A DNA stretch of 64,000 bases from Derxia lacustris (GTDB lineage Bacteria > Pseudomonadota > Gammaproteobacteria > Burkholderiales > Burkholderiaceae_E), in contig NZ_MUHU01000010.1 of the NCBI RefSeq assembly GCF_002105195.1, forward strand, positions 124,001-188,000, in the 5' to 3' direction. Made by a program: the position numbers and the translations under genes. Below, in pieces: positions 33,021-41,167 of this stretch (positions are counted from its first letter, which is position 1; each line of letters begins with the position of its first letter). Under the pieces are notes generated by a model that made no database searches, was not told the DNA's origin, and worked only from the letters and a program-made list of their open reading frames with translations.

Positions 33021-33099
33021 GCAGGTTGTCTCCTTGGCACCGTATTCTGTCCTTGTGCAGGTGCCTTAATGCCCGACCACGGCGGTCGGGCTTTTTTTT
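33021..33099 (+). ncRNA. Candidate small RNA with anti-Shine-Dalgarno motifs
   Basis: A short intergenic unit with its own terminator and no plus-strand gene. A -10-like TATAGA (33009-33014) lies upstream, but no good -35 was found at normal spacing. The predicted RNA has TTGTCTCCTTGG near its 5' end, a hairpin with arms GGCACC (33036-33041) and GGTGCC (33060-33065) whose loop repeats GTCCTT, and a terminator hairpin with eight U. UCUCCUU motifs that pair with ribosome sites occur in beta-proteobacterial Hfq-dependent sRNAs; membership in such a family is inferred. Confidence 0.5.
33071..33099 (+). terminator. Intrinsic terminator of the candidate small RNA
   Basis: GCCCGACC, 5-nt loop, GGTCGGGC, then eight T. 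It is a textbook plus-strand terminator, yet the only upstream plus-strand gene (phasin) already ends at another terminator 105 bp earlier. Confidence 0.92.
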
Positions 33100-33166
33100 G
33101 CCCGCTTTCCGGGCAATTTGCCAAATCCGGCCGGTGCAAATGCAGCAATCCGGCCGGGCGATCGAG

Positions 33167-33958
33167 TCATTCGCCGGGTCCGATCCGGCCGCCCAACGCC
33201 TCCAAGCCCCGAATCAGTGCATCGAAGGCCCGATCGAGCTGATGCTCAGACCCCTTGACGCCCACCTCGATATGCCGTCCCAGGCTTGCCGTGCCCACCG
33301 ACGGCAGGCTGAAGATCTTCACGCCGGCGAAATCGGCTTCGATGCGCTCCAGCAGCACCGTGATCTGCGCCTCGAACACATCGAACACGATGGCCGAGCG
33401 CTCACCGCGTGCACCAAACTGGAACAGATGCGCGTACTTGGTGTCGAGCACCCATTCGATCATCGGCCAGGCCATCACCGGAAAGCCCGGCACGAAGTAG
33501 TGCTGCCCGACCGAAAACCCCGGAATGCGGTTGTAGGGGTTGGGCACCAGATCGGCGCCGGCCGGCAGATCGGCCATGGTCAGGCGATGCAGGTTCTCGG
33601 GCGAAGCGGGATCGAAGGGCGCGGTGTCGCCGCGCTCGCGGGCGATTTCATGCGCCCGTTCGATGATGAGCCGCTCAGCCTCGGGATGGCGCTGGAGCTT
33701 GACTTCGGCCGCCAGCGCCGCCGCCTGCCGCGTATGGTCGTCGGGCGTGCCGCCGATGCCGCCGGTGCTGAACACGATGTCGTTGCTGTTGAAGCTGCGG
33801 CGCAGGAAGGCCGCAATCTGCTCGCGGTCGTCGGCCAGGTAATGCGCCCAGCCGAGCGCCAGGCCGCGTGCGCCGAGCAGCTGGATGACCTTGGCGAGAT
33901 GCTTGTCTTCGCGCTTACCCGACAGGATCTCGTCGCCGATGATGATGAGACCGAACAT
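33167..33958 (-). CDS. Molybdopterin-binding (MoCF/CinA N-terminal-like) domain protein
   Basis: Single-domain relative of CinA and MogA. The 263-residue product begins FGLIIIGDEILSGKREDKH and carries FSTGGIGGTPDDHTRQAAA, the MPT-binding loop of the MoCF_biosynth fold, then FVPGFPVMAWPMIEWVL. It lacks the C-terminal nicotinamide deamidase domain of full CinA. It is the last gene of a five-gene minus-strand run, 42 bp after the EI24-like gene. Function is unknown; molybdopterin binding is a family property, not demonstrated here. Confidence 0.85.
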   Translation of the reverse strand: MFGLIIIGDEILSGKREDKHLAKVIQLLGARGLALGWAHYLADDREQIAAFLRRSFNSNDIVFSTGGIGGTPDDHTRQAAALAAEVKLQRHPEAERLIIERAHEIARERGDTAPFDPASPENLHRLTMADLPAGADLVPNPYNRIPGFSVGQHYFVPGFPVMAWPMIEWVLDTKYAHLFQFGARGERSAIVFDVFEAQITVLLERIEADFAGVKIFSLPSVGTASLGRHIEVGVKGSEHQLDRAFDALIRGLEALGGRIGPGE

Positions 33959-34000
33959 GACTGGCCCTGGTTTGAGTTGGAGGAAAGATCGGCGCCGCGA

Positions 34001-34888
34001 TCAGGCTGGCGGCAGCGCAGCGACGGCAGGCTCGTCCACGACCTCGACCGCGACTGTCTGCGCCGCAGCAGCCCGCAGACGTTCGGCCAGCAACGCGGCA
34101 AGCGCGTAGTGCGCGAAAGCCAGCGACGCATACATGAACACCACAGCGTAAAGCCACAGCGCCACCAGCGCGAACAAGGGCTTGAGCACGAAGACCACCG
34201 CGCCGCCAAGCCAGATCGCGCCCGGCACGGCGCCAAGCAGCGCACTGCCCGCACCGAGCAGCCACAGCGGCCAGCGATGCGCGCGCAGAAAGGCTTGCAG
34301 CTCGGCCGGCTCGGCATGCCGTTGCAGCACGTCGTAGCCGAAGGTGCGATAGGCAAGCCAGCCCCAGAGCGCGATCGGCAGCACGAAGCCCACGCCCGGC
34401 ACCAGCCACAGCGGCAGCGTCACCAGCCACAGCAGCGCAAAGATCAGGCTGGCGAGCAGCGAATTGCCGAGGCTCGCCCACCAGGAATCGCGCCCGCGCA
34501 CTGCCAGCCCGGCATAGCGCCCGCGCTCCAGCTGGCGCACCGCCAGCGGCGTGGCGGTCAGCGCCGTCAGCACGATGGAAGTCAGCCCGACCAGTGGCAG
34601 CGCCAGCGCCGCCACCAGGATCGGCGCGGCAAAACTCTGGAAACCGGCGCTCAGCTGAGTGAAGCCGGCCGCGCCGAGCGAGCCGACGGTCCAGGCGCCG
34701 ACGCTCGACTGCACGATCCAGGCTTGCAGCGCATTGACCGCAAGCTCCCAGCCCCAGAACGCCAGTCCGGCCCAGAGCGCCGCCGTGAGCAGCAGCGGCA
34801 GCAGCGTGATGAGCAGCATGCGCGGACTCGCCAGCGACACCGCCGCACGGAACAGCGCGGCAAACAGCTTGAGCGTGGTACGGGTCAT
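34001..34888 (-). CDS. EI24-domain integral membrane protein (CysZ-like)
   Basis: A 295-residue membrane protein with about six hydrophobic segments. Its layout (two N-terminal helices, SFAAPILVAALALPLVGLTSI, a basic loop LAVRQLERGRY, then LWLVTLPLWLVPGVGFVLP and YDVLQRHAEPAELQAFLRAH) fits the EI24/CysZ family, whose best-known bacterial member is a sulfate transporter. Start ATG 34888 is 11 bp after the sterol desaturase-like gene; the frame is open further upstream but that is its shadow. Sulfate transport is not supported by neighbours. Confidence 0.8.
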   Translation of the reverse strand: MTRTTLKLFAALFRAAVSLASPRMLLITLLPLLLTAALWAGLAFWGWELAVNALQAWIVQSSVGAWTVGSLGAAGFTQLSAGFQSFAAPILVAALALPLVGLTSIVLTALTATPLAVRQLERGRYAGLAVRGRDSWWASLGNSLLASLIFALLWLVTLPLWLVPGVGFVLPIALWGWLAYRTFGYDVLQRHAEPAELQAFLRAHRWPLWLLGAGSALLGAVPGAIWLGGAVVFVLKPLFALVALWLYAVVFMYASLAFAHYALAALLAERLRAAAAQTVAVEVVDEPAVAALPPA

Positions 34889-34899
34889 GAACTGGCCTT

Positions 34900-35901
34900 T
34901 CAGGCGCGGCCGGCGATGCGCGCGAGCGCCCGCCATTGCAGCGCCCAGAAACCGCGGCCGTAATCGCGCCCGGCCGGAAAGCGCGCGCTGTGGCCCGGCC
35001 GCTGGTCGTCGATGCCGCAGGCGCCGGTGAAGGGCCGGAAATCGGCGGTGCCGAACAGCACATCCCAGATCGGAAACAGCACGGCGTAGTTCACGCCGTA
35101 ATAGCGCCGCGCGCCGGTCTGGCCGTCGACCGGCGGATGGCCCACCTCCATCGCGTGATGGCGGCGATGGAACTGCGGACTCACCAGCAGCCGGCCAAAC
35201 CAGCCGAAGCCCCAGCGCACATTGGCATGCTGGGCGCTCTGCACCGCGCGCTGCGCCACCACCAGCCACACGAACTGGCCCGGCGGCACGCCGAGCGCGA
35301 TCGCCAGCAGCGCAAACACCGCATCGCGCAGCAGATCGTCGAACAGGTGATTGCGGTTGTCGGACCACAGCGTCATGTCGCGCTGACTGTGATGCACCGC
35401 ATGCAGCTGCCACCACCAGCCGAACCGGTGCTGGCCGCGATGCAGCCAGTAGTCGACAAAGTCGAACAGCAGCAGATAGAGCGCGAACGACATCCAGGGC
35501 TGGTCGGTGACGCCGGGCCAGACGCGGTCGAGTTCGATCGCATCGAAGCCGACCAGCCGCAGCGCGCCCTCGATGTCGTCGGCCACGGTCTGCACCAGCG
35601 CGAACGCGATCAGCGCAAAGCCGCCGAGCCGGTGCAGCAGCGTGTAGAGCACATCGGTGAGCACGGCGCGGCGGTCGGCGATGGTCTGGGCCGGCGCCAG
35701 CCGCTCGCAGGTGCCGAGCACCAGCCACAGCAGCAGCACCTCGATCAGCCCGACCAGAAACCATTCGACCGCGTCGAAGGCCTGCTCGGTATAGGGCGCC
35801 AGCCCCAGCGCATAGACGATGTGGATGGCGACATGCTCGAACAGCCAGTCCTGGGCGGCGGAGAACAGGTTGGCGAGGGTGTCGGCGAAGTGGCTGAACA
35901 T
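34900..35901 (-). CDS. Sterol desaturase / fatty acid hydroxylase superfamily membrane protein
   Basis: Di-iron membrane oxygenase family. The 333-residue protein has about four to five membrane helices and the histidine clusters of the superfamily: HRGQH (about residue 155), HAVHHS (about residue 168) and HRRHH (about residue 248). These bind the di-iron centre for hydroxylation or desaturation of a lipid chain. It sits between the polysaccharide deacetylase (31 bp) and the EI24-like gene (11 bp). The substrate is unknown; a membrane or cell-envelope lipid is likely. Confidence 0.88.
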   Translation of the reverse strand: MFSHFADTLANLFSAAQDWLFEHVAIHIVYALGLAPYTEQAFDAVEWFLVGLIEVLLLWLVLGTCERLAPAQTIADRRAVLTDVLYTLLHRLGGFALIAFALVQTVADDIEGALRLVGFDAIELDRVWPGVTDQPWMSFALYLLLFDFVDYWLHRGQHRFGWWWQLHAVHHSQRDMTLWSDNRNHLFDDLLRDAVFALLAIALGVPPGQFVWLVVAQRAVQSAQHANVRWGFGWFGRLLVSPQFHRRHHAMEVGHPPVDGQTGARRYYGVNYAVLFPIWDVLFGTADFRPFTGACGIDDQRPGHSARFPAGRDYGRGFWALQWRALARIAGRA

Positions 35902-35932
35902 GGCTGCTACGGAGAAGGCGAGAACGAGGACA

Positions 35933-36739
35933 TCAGTGCCGCTGCAGGGCCGCCCGATAGAGCGGATGTTCGCGCAGCGTGGGAAAGCAATGCCCGCGCG
36001 CGGCCAGCCCGTCGAGCAGCGGATCGAGCATGGGCGCGAACGGATCGTGGCGCGACCAGATGCCCAGATGCGCCATCACGATGTCGCCGCTGCGAATGCG
36101 CGCCAGCGCCCGGTCGAGCAGCGCCTGGTTCGACCAGCGCTCCGACGGAAGTTCGTCGCCGAGAAAACCGGCCTCGGCCCAGCCCACATGCGGCGCATAG
36201 CTGCAGGACGCGGCGGCGGCCTCGGTGGCGGCATTGATGCGGCCGCCCGGCGCGCGCCACAGCGGCGCGAGCGTCGCGCCGGTGAGTGCCTTGAAGCGCG
36301 TGGCGCTGCGGCCCAGCTCGGCGCAGTACTGGGCCGGGCTCCAGTCGAGCTTGCGGCCGGCGTCGGCACCGAACTGCGGCTCGACGCGGATGCCGCTCGC
36401 GCCCTTGAGCAGATAGACATGATCGAAGGTGTGGGTGCCGAAGGCATGGCCCTCAGCGACGCGCGCCTTCCAGAACGGCGCCCATTCCTCGCCGAGCGAC
36501 CAGCCGTCGGGCGTGCGCTCGTTGGCGACAAAGAACGTGGCCTTGGCGTGGTGCTTGTTGAGGATGGCGGCGATCTGCTCGGCCACCGACATGTTGCCGG
36601 TGTCGAAGGTGAGGAAGACCGGCTTGTCGCAGGCCGGCTCGGCAGCCCGCGCCGGCTGGCCGAACGCGACGGCCGCGCCGGCCAGCAGCACTGCGCCGGC
36701 CCGGCGCGCCGCCACGGTCATCGCGGCGGCCAGCCTCAC
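35933..36739 (-). CDS. Exported polysaccharide deacetylase (NodB domain)
   Basis: Carbohydrate esterase 4 family protein with a Sec signal peptide (cleavage near ARA, about residue 32). NodB motifs are visible: LTFDTGNMS, THTFDH, WRAPGGRIN and IVMAHLGIW. In the first motif the usual second Asp, a metal ligand in TFDD enzymes, is Thr; some peptidoglycan lactam-forming relatives have Asn there. 268 residues, a bare catalytic domain. Its start overlaps the beta-propeller stop by 4 bp. A role on a periplasmic or envelope glycan is likely; the substrate is unknown. Confidence 0.87.
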   Translation of the reverse strand: MRLAAAMTVAARRAGAVLLAGAAVAFGQPARAAEPACDKPVFLTFDTGNMSVAEQIAAILNKHHAKATFFVANERTPDGWSLGEEWAPFWKARVAEGHAFGTHTFDHVYLLKGASGIRVEPQFGADAGRKLDWSPAQYCAELGRSATRFKALTGATLAPLWRAPGGRINAATEAAAASCSYAPHVGWAEAGFLGDELPSERWSNQALLDRALARIRSGDIVMAHLGIWSRHDPFAPMLDPLLDGLAARGHCFPTLREHPLYRAALQRH

Positions 36740-37707
36740 AGCAGCGGCGCCCGGTCGACGAAGAAGATGCCGTGCGGCGACCGCCCGACCGGAATCTTGC
36801 GGATCACCTGACGCGAGGCCAGATCCACGACCGTGACCTGCTTGATGAAGCGCGACGTGGTCCAGAGCTGCTTGCCATCGGCGGTGATCTCCATGTCGTC
36901 GGGGCCGCCGGGCACCGGAATGGTCGCCACGTTCTCCAGCGTCTGCATGTCGATCATGTTGATCGTGTTGGCGACCCGGTTGCCGACGAACACATGGCGC
37001 TTGTCGCCGAGCGCGCGGAAGTTGTGGCAGCCCATGCCGGTCTTGATGCGCTTGACCGTCCGGCGCGAAGCGATGTCGATCACCTCCACAAAGTCGGCGC
37101 CCATGATGCCGACCAGCAGGCTCTTGCCGTCGGGCGTGAGGAAGATGCCCGCTGGCGCCTCGCCGACCGGCACCTGCCAGAGCACTTCCATCTTGCGCAG
37201 GTCGAGCGCGGCGACCTGGTTGCTGCCTTGCAGCGTGATGTAGGCCACGGCCGAGTCGGGCGTGAATGCCATGTGGCTCGGCATCGACTTGAGCGCGAAA
37301 CGCTTGACCAGCTTGAAGTTGGCGCCGTCGTAGTCGTAGACATCCACGCGGTCGAGCCGCAGCGAATTGACGACGAAGCGCTTGTTGTCGGGCGCAAAGC
37401 CGATCTGGTAGGGATCGTCGATGCCGGTCACCTTGCGCTGGAACGCGCCGGTACGCGGATCGAGAAAGGTGAGGTCGTTGCCGAGCGCATTGGCCACGAT
37501 CAGGCTCTTGCCGTCGGGCGTGGGATAGAGGTGGTGCGGCTCCTTGCCCACGTCGAGCTTGCCGGTCTCGCGGCCCTCGCGCATGTCGAGCAGGCTCACC
37601 TGAGCGTCGCGCGAGTTGAGCACCACCGCCGTCTGTGCCTGGGCACAGACCGCGGCTCCAAGGCCCAGCGCCGCGAATGCGACGCCTGCCAGCGCATGTC
37701 GAATCAT
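36736..37707 (-). CDS. Exported YVTN-type beta-propeller protein
   Basis: Secreted repeat protein with signal peptide (AGVAFAALGLGAAVCAQA) and about seven blades of 40 residues, each with a TPDGKSLIVAN-like turn (examples: TPDGKSLLVGI, TADGKQLWTTS, FAPDNKRFVVNS). Such propellers bind proteins or small molecules; some accompany PQQ or cytochrome enzymes, but no such enzyme is present here. 323 residues. First gene of the five-gene run and coupled to the deacetylase. It is divergent from the HD-GYP gene. Confidence 0.87.
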   Translation of the reverse strand: MIRHALAGVAFAALGLGAAVCAQAQTAVVLNSRDAQVSLLDMREGRETGKLDVGKEPHHLYPTPDGKSLIVANALGNDLTFLDPRTGAFQRKVTGIDDPYQIGFAPDNKRFVVNSLRLDRVDVYDYDGANFKLVKRFALKSMPSHMAFTPDSAVAYITLQGSNQVAALDLRKMEVLWQVPVGEAPAGIFLTPDGKSLLVGIMGADFVEVIDIASRRTVKRIKTGMGCHNFRALGDKRHVFVGNRVANTINMIDMQTLENVATIPVPGGPDDMEITADGKQLWTTSRFIKQVTVVDLASRQVIRKIPVGRSPHGIFFVDRAPLL

Positions 37708-37868
37708 CTTGCCTTCCGGTTCAATCGGGCTGCGAGCTTACCCGCAGCCGCCCTTCTCCCGGCTTGAGGCCGGGCAAGCCCGCTCAAGATGTGTCCACGG
37801 CTGCCGATAGCCCACCGAGCGCCGTCCATTCCTGGCGATACCGACCGGCAAGGCACAAACCACGGCAC

Positions 37869-39098
37869 ATGAATTCGCTGCTCAAGATTCCCGCGCGCGA
37901 CGCACGACTGGGCATGTTCGTGCATGACATCGACCGCTCCTGGTGGGCGCACGACTTCCTGCGCACGCGCTTCCTCATCGAGGACGACGAGACGCTCGAC
38001 AAGATCCGCCAGCTCGGGCGCAGCGAAATCGTCATCGACCTGACGCGCGGCATCGATCTCGACCGGCTCGCGCCGACCGCCGCCGAACCGGAAGCCGAAC
38101 CCGAAGCCAAACCGGCCGTGCCGGCCAGCCCGCCCGCGCCGGTCGACAACCGTCCGCCCTGGGCCATCGTCACGCCGACCAGCTTCGAGAACGAGCTGAC
38201 GGCGGCGCGCAAGCTGCACGCGCGCGCGCGCGGCCTGATCCGCGAAACCATGCGCGAAGCCCGGCTCGGCGGCATCGGCGATCTGCCCGAGGTGGCCACG
38301 CTGGCCGAGGAAATGGTCAGCTCGGTCATGCGCAATGCCGGCGCGCTGGTGTCGCTGATCGGGCTCAAGAGCAAGGACGACTACACCTTCATGCACAGCG
38401 TGGCGGTCGGCACGCTGATGATCGCGCTCGGCAGGCAGGCCGGCCTGTCGCCCGAGGCGATGCGCGCCGCCGGTCTCGCCGGCCTGTTGCACGACGTGGG
38501 CAAGGCCAGCGTGCCCGATGCGGTGCTCAACAAGCCCGGCAAGCTCACCGAGGCCGAGTTCAGCACCATCAAGCTGCATCCGGCCGAGGGCCACCGGCTG
38601 CTGATCGAGGCCGGTCATCACGACGCCGCCTCGCTCGACGTGGTGCGGCATCACCACGAGCGGCTCGACGGCACCGGCTATCCCGACGGTCTGGCCGGCG
38701 CGCAGATTTCCACGCTCGCGCGGGTGGCCGCGATCGCCGATGTGTACGACGCGGTCTCGTCCGAGCGGGTCTATCACCGCGCCCAGCCGCCCACGGCGGT
38801 GCTGCGCATGCTGATGAAGAACGTCGGCACGCATTTCGACGATGCGCTGGTACGCGTCTTCGTGAAGTGCGTCGGCATCTATCCCACCGGCTGCCTGGTG
38901 CGGCTGGAATCGCAGCGGCTGGCGGTGGTGGGCGAGCAGCACGCGAGCAATGCGCTCACGCCGCGCGTGCGGGTGTTCTTCTCGCTCAAGTCGCAGGCGC
39001 ACCTGCCGGTGCGCGAGATCGATCTGGCGCGCTCGGACGACCGCATCGCCAGCTACGAAGACCCGCGCACCTGGGGCTTCGACCTCTCGCGCTACTGA
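37869..39098 (+). CDS. HD-GYP domain c-di-GMP phosphodiesterase with DUF3391
   Basis: Probably hydrolyses cyclic di-GMP, affecting motility and biofilm. I chose ATG 37869 (409 residues), where the DUF3391 domain begins (MNSLLKIPARDARLGMFVHD); the frame is open upstream without homology-like sequence. An Ala/Pro/Glu linker (about residues 75-95) leads to the HD-GYP domain with LLHDVGKASVPD, HPAEGHRLL, HHHERLDGTGYPDGL and ADVYDAVSSER, all the expected metal and GYP residues. Monogenic, between two divergently or separately controlled operons. Confidence 0.93.
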   Translation: MNSLLKIPARDARLGMFVHDIDRSWWAHDFLRTRFLIEDDETLDKIRQLGRSEIVIDLTRGIDLDRLAPTAAEPEAEPEAKPAVPASPPAPVDNRPPWAIVTPTSFENELTAARKLHARARGLIRETMREARLGGIGDLPEVATLAEEMVSSVMRNAGALVSLIGLKSKDDYTFMHSVAVGTLMIALGRQAGLSPEAMRAAGLAGLLHDVGKASVPDAVLNKPGKLTEAEFSTIKLHPAEGHRLLIEAGHHDAASLDVVRHHHERLDGTGYPDGLAGAQISTLARVAAIADVYDAVSSERVYHRAQPPTAVLRMLMKNVGTHFDDALVRVFVKCVGIYPTGCLVRLESQRLAVVGEQHASNALTPRVRVFFSLKSQAHLPVREIDLARSDDRIASYEDPRTWGFDLSRY

Positions 39099-39104
39099 CG
39101 CAGC

Positions 39105-39121
39105 CCCGGCGCAAGGCCGGG
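39105..39121 (+). terminator. Short hairpin after the HD-GYP gene
   Basis: CCCGGC, GCAAG, GCCGGG: a 6-bp GC stem 6 bp after the stop, without a U-tract. It overlaps closely with the tonB promoter (from 39126). Confidence 0.35.
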
Positions 39122-39125
39122 ACTG

Positions 39126-39154
39126 TTGCACCGCAATGACACTGCGGCTATAGT
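39126..39154 (+). promoter_or_regulatory. Sigma70 promoter of the tonB operon
   Basis: TTGCAC and TATAGT separated by exactly 17 bp. The Fur palindrome starts 9 bp after the -10, over the expected transcription start. Confidence 0.8.
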
Positions 39155-39163
39155 CGAAAACGT

Positions 39164-39182
39164 AATGCGATTGATTCGCATT
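39164..39182 (+). promoter_or_regulatory. Fur box upstream of tonB-exbB-exbD
   Basis: AATGCGATTGATTCGCATT, an 8-3-8 inverted repeat with 7 of 8 arm positions paired. It is nearly identical to the bfd box at 21823-21841. Confidence 0.85.
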
Positions 39183-39247
39183 TGTAATTCATCAAGCAGA
39201 TTGCTGCCTGATGTCTACCCATCGTTTTCGACGAAAGAGCTGCGCCG

Positions 39248-39940
39248 ATGAACCTGGCCTCCGGACGATTGCGCCCCGCCGAACTGGCCGCCGTGCTTGC
39301 GCTGCATGCCGGCGCGATCTGGGCCGTGGGTCATCAGGCCAGCGCCGCGCTGCCCGAGCCGGTCGCGCCGCCGGTGCTGGTCGCCAGCCTGATCGCGGCG
39401 CCGGTCTCGGCGGCGGCACCCGCTGCGGCACCGACGCCGGTCGAGCGCAAGCCGGAAGTCGTCAAGCGCACGCCCGCACCACTGCCGGCACCGCGCCCGA
39501 GCCCGGTGCTGGCGGTGCAATCGCCGGCGCCGGCCCAGATGGCCGCGCCCGCACCGGTGGAAGCCGCGCCGCCCAGCCCGCCCGTCGCCGCCGCAACGCC
39601 CGCCCCTGCCGCGCCGCCGGCGCCCGCCGCCATGGCCAGCGCCGCGCCGGCCCAGCCGCGCACCGTCAGCAGCGGCATCAGCTATCTGCGCCCGCCGGCG
39701 CCCGAATACCCCGGCCTGTCGCGCCGGCGCGGCGAAGCCGGCGTGGTGGAACTGCGCGTGCTGGTCGATGCCGGCGGCATTCCGCAGCGCGCCGAAGTGA
39801 CCCGGTCGAGCGGCCATGAACGGCTCGACAACGCCGCCATCGCCGCCGCCATGAAGGCGCTGTTCAAGCCCCATGTCGTCGACGGTGCCGCCGTGCCGAT
39901 CTGGGCCCTGATCGCCACCCGCTTCGACCTCGATTCCTGA
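39248..39940 (+). CDS. tonB: TonB energy-transducing protein
   Basis: Couples the proton motive force from ExbB/ExbD to outer-membrane receptors. The 230-residue protein has one N-terminal membrane helix (AELAAVLALHAGAIWAVG), a long Pro/Ala-rich periplasmic spacer (about residues 35-140) and a C-terminal TonB domain (SYLRPPAPEYPGLSRRRGEAG; VELRVLVDAGGIPQRAEVTRSSGHERLD in shortened view; AAMKALFKPHV). Start ATG 39248 lies 65 bp after the Fur box. First of seven co-directional genes. Confidence 0.93.
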   Translation: MNLASGRLRPAELAAVLALHAGAIWAVGHQASAALPEPVAPPVLVASLIAAPVSAAAPAAAPTPVERKPEVVKRTPAPLPAPRPSPVLAVQSPAPAQMAAPAPVEAAPPSPPVAAATPAPAAPPAPAAMASAAPAQPRTVSSGISYLRPPAPEYPGLSRRRGEAGVVELRVLVDAGGIPQRAEVTRSSGHERLDNAAIAAAMKALFKPHVVDGAAVPIWALIATRFDLDS

Positions 39941-39968
39941 CTCCTTCCCAAACCAACGAGCGCCTGCC

Positions 39969-40721
39969 ATGGACAACCAACACGCCTTCAGCCTTGCCAA
40001 CCTGTGGCAGCAAACCGATGCCATCGGCCGTGGCGTCACCGTGCTGCTGATCGCCCTGTCGATCTGCTCCTGGTACGTGATCGTGACCAAGATGATCCAG
40101 ATCGCGCGCATGCGCCGGCTGTCGCGCAATGCCGAGGTGGCGTTCTGGGATGCGAGCAATTTCGGCGATGCGCTGGCCAGCCTGGGCAGCTCGCGCGACA
40201 ACCCCTATTACGCGGTTGCCGCCCGCGCGCATGACGCCGCCGAGCATCACGCCACGCGCCACGGCGCGCTGCACGACAACATCCGGCTCGACGACTGGCT
40301 CGCCAGCTCGCTGCGCCTGAGCATCGACGAAGCCATCGCGCGCATGAGCGCCGGCATGTCGATGCTGGCGTCGATCGCCGGTTCGGCGCCGTTCGTGGGG
40401 CTGTTCGGCACGGTCTGGGGCGTGTACCACGCGCTGATCGCGATGGGCGGCAGCGGCGCGCAGTCCATCGACAAGGTGGCCGGCCCGGTCGGCGAGGCAC
40501 TGATCATGACGGCGCTCGGTCTGGCGGTCGCCATTCCGGCCGGCTTTGCCTACAACGCCTTCGTGCGCGCCAACAAGGCGGTCGCCGGTCGGCTCAACCG
40601 CTTCGGCTTCGACCTGCATTCCTACTTCGTGACCGGCGCGCGCATGGCGCCGGCCGCCAATCCGAGCGCCAGCCGCGACCGCGCGCCGCTCGCCGTCATC
40701 GCCGCCACCGGCCGCGCCTGA
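39969..40721 (+). CDS. exbB: ExbB proton-channel subunit
   Basis: Inner-membrane motor protein of the TonB system, MotA/TolQ/ExbB family. The 250-residue product has three membrane helices (about residues 17-40, 130-155, 170-195), with the conserved ASIAGSAPFVGLFGTVWGVY and GPVGEALIMTALGLAVAIPA segments. It starts 28 bp after tonB and is followed by exbD after 25 bp. Confidence 0.96.
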   Translation: MDNQHAFSLANLWQQTDAIGRGVTVLLIALSICSWYVIVTKMIQIARMRRLSRNAEVAFWDASNFGDALASLGSSRDNPYYAVAARAHDAAEHHATRHGALHDNIRLDDWLASSLRLSIDEAIARMSAGMSMLASIAGSAPFVGLFGTVWGVYHALIAMGGSGAQSIDKVAGPVGEALIMTALGLAVAIPAGFAYNAFVRANKAVAGRLNRFGFDLHSYFVTGARMAPAANPSASRDRAPLAVIAATGRA

Positions 40722-40746
40722 GCGCCGCCAGCACCAGGAGAACGAC

Positions 40747-41160
40747 ATGGCGCTTGGCAGCCTCGACGACAGCGAAGACTTCAATCCCGAGATCAACACC
40801 ACGCCGCTGGTCGACGTGATGCTGGTGCTGCTGGTGGTGTTCATGGTGACGCTGCCGATGATCCGGCACGACGTGACGGTGGACCTGCCGCAGGCCAGCA
40901 GCACGCCGGCCAAGGAGGACCCGCGCGCCATCGAACTGGCGGTGGACGCCGAAGGCCGCGTGCGCTGGGACAACGCGGTCATCGACGCCGCCGCGCTCGA
41001 CGCGAAGCTGGCCGACGCCGCGCTCAGTCAACCCCAGCCCGAGATCCGCCTCGGCGCCGACAAGCGCGTGGCCTATGAGCATGTGGCCGAGGTGATGGCC
41101 GCCGTGCAGCGCCACGGTCTGACCAGGCTCGGCTTCGTGATGCAGCCGCCCGCGCACTGA
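40747..41160 (+). CDS. exbD: ExbD biopolymer transport protein
   Basis: Partner of ExbB that carries the proton-accepting aspartate. The 137-residue protein has one N-terminal membrane helix with the conserved INTTPLVDVMLVLLVVFMV, where Asp of LVDVML is the essential residue, and a periplasmic domain (TVDLPQASS; AIELAVDAEGRVRWD). It lies 7 bp before the PepSY-type gene. Confidence 0.96.
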   Translation: MALGSLDDSEDFNPEINTTPLVDVMLVLLVVFMVTLPMIRHDVTVDLPQASSTPAKEDPRAIELAVDAEGRVRWDNAVIDAAALDAKLADAALSQPQPEIRLGADKRVAYEHVAEVMAAVQRHGLTRLGFVMQPPAH

Positions 41161-41167
41161 TCCGGCC

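Noticed and set aside
33026..34963. Plus-strand open frame of 645 codons over the MoCF and EI24 genes
   Set aside because: Gln/Arg/His-rich shadow sequence, starts inside the candidate small RNA, no motif.
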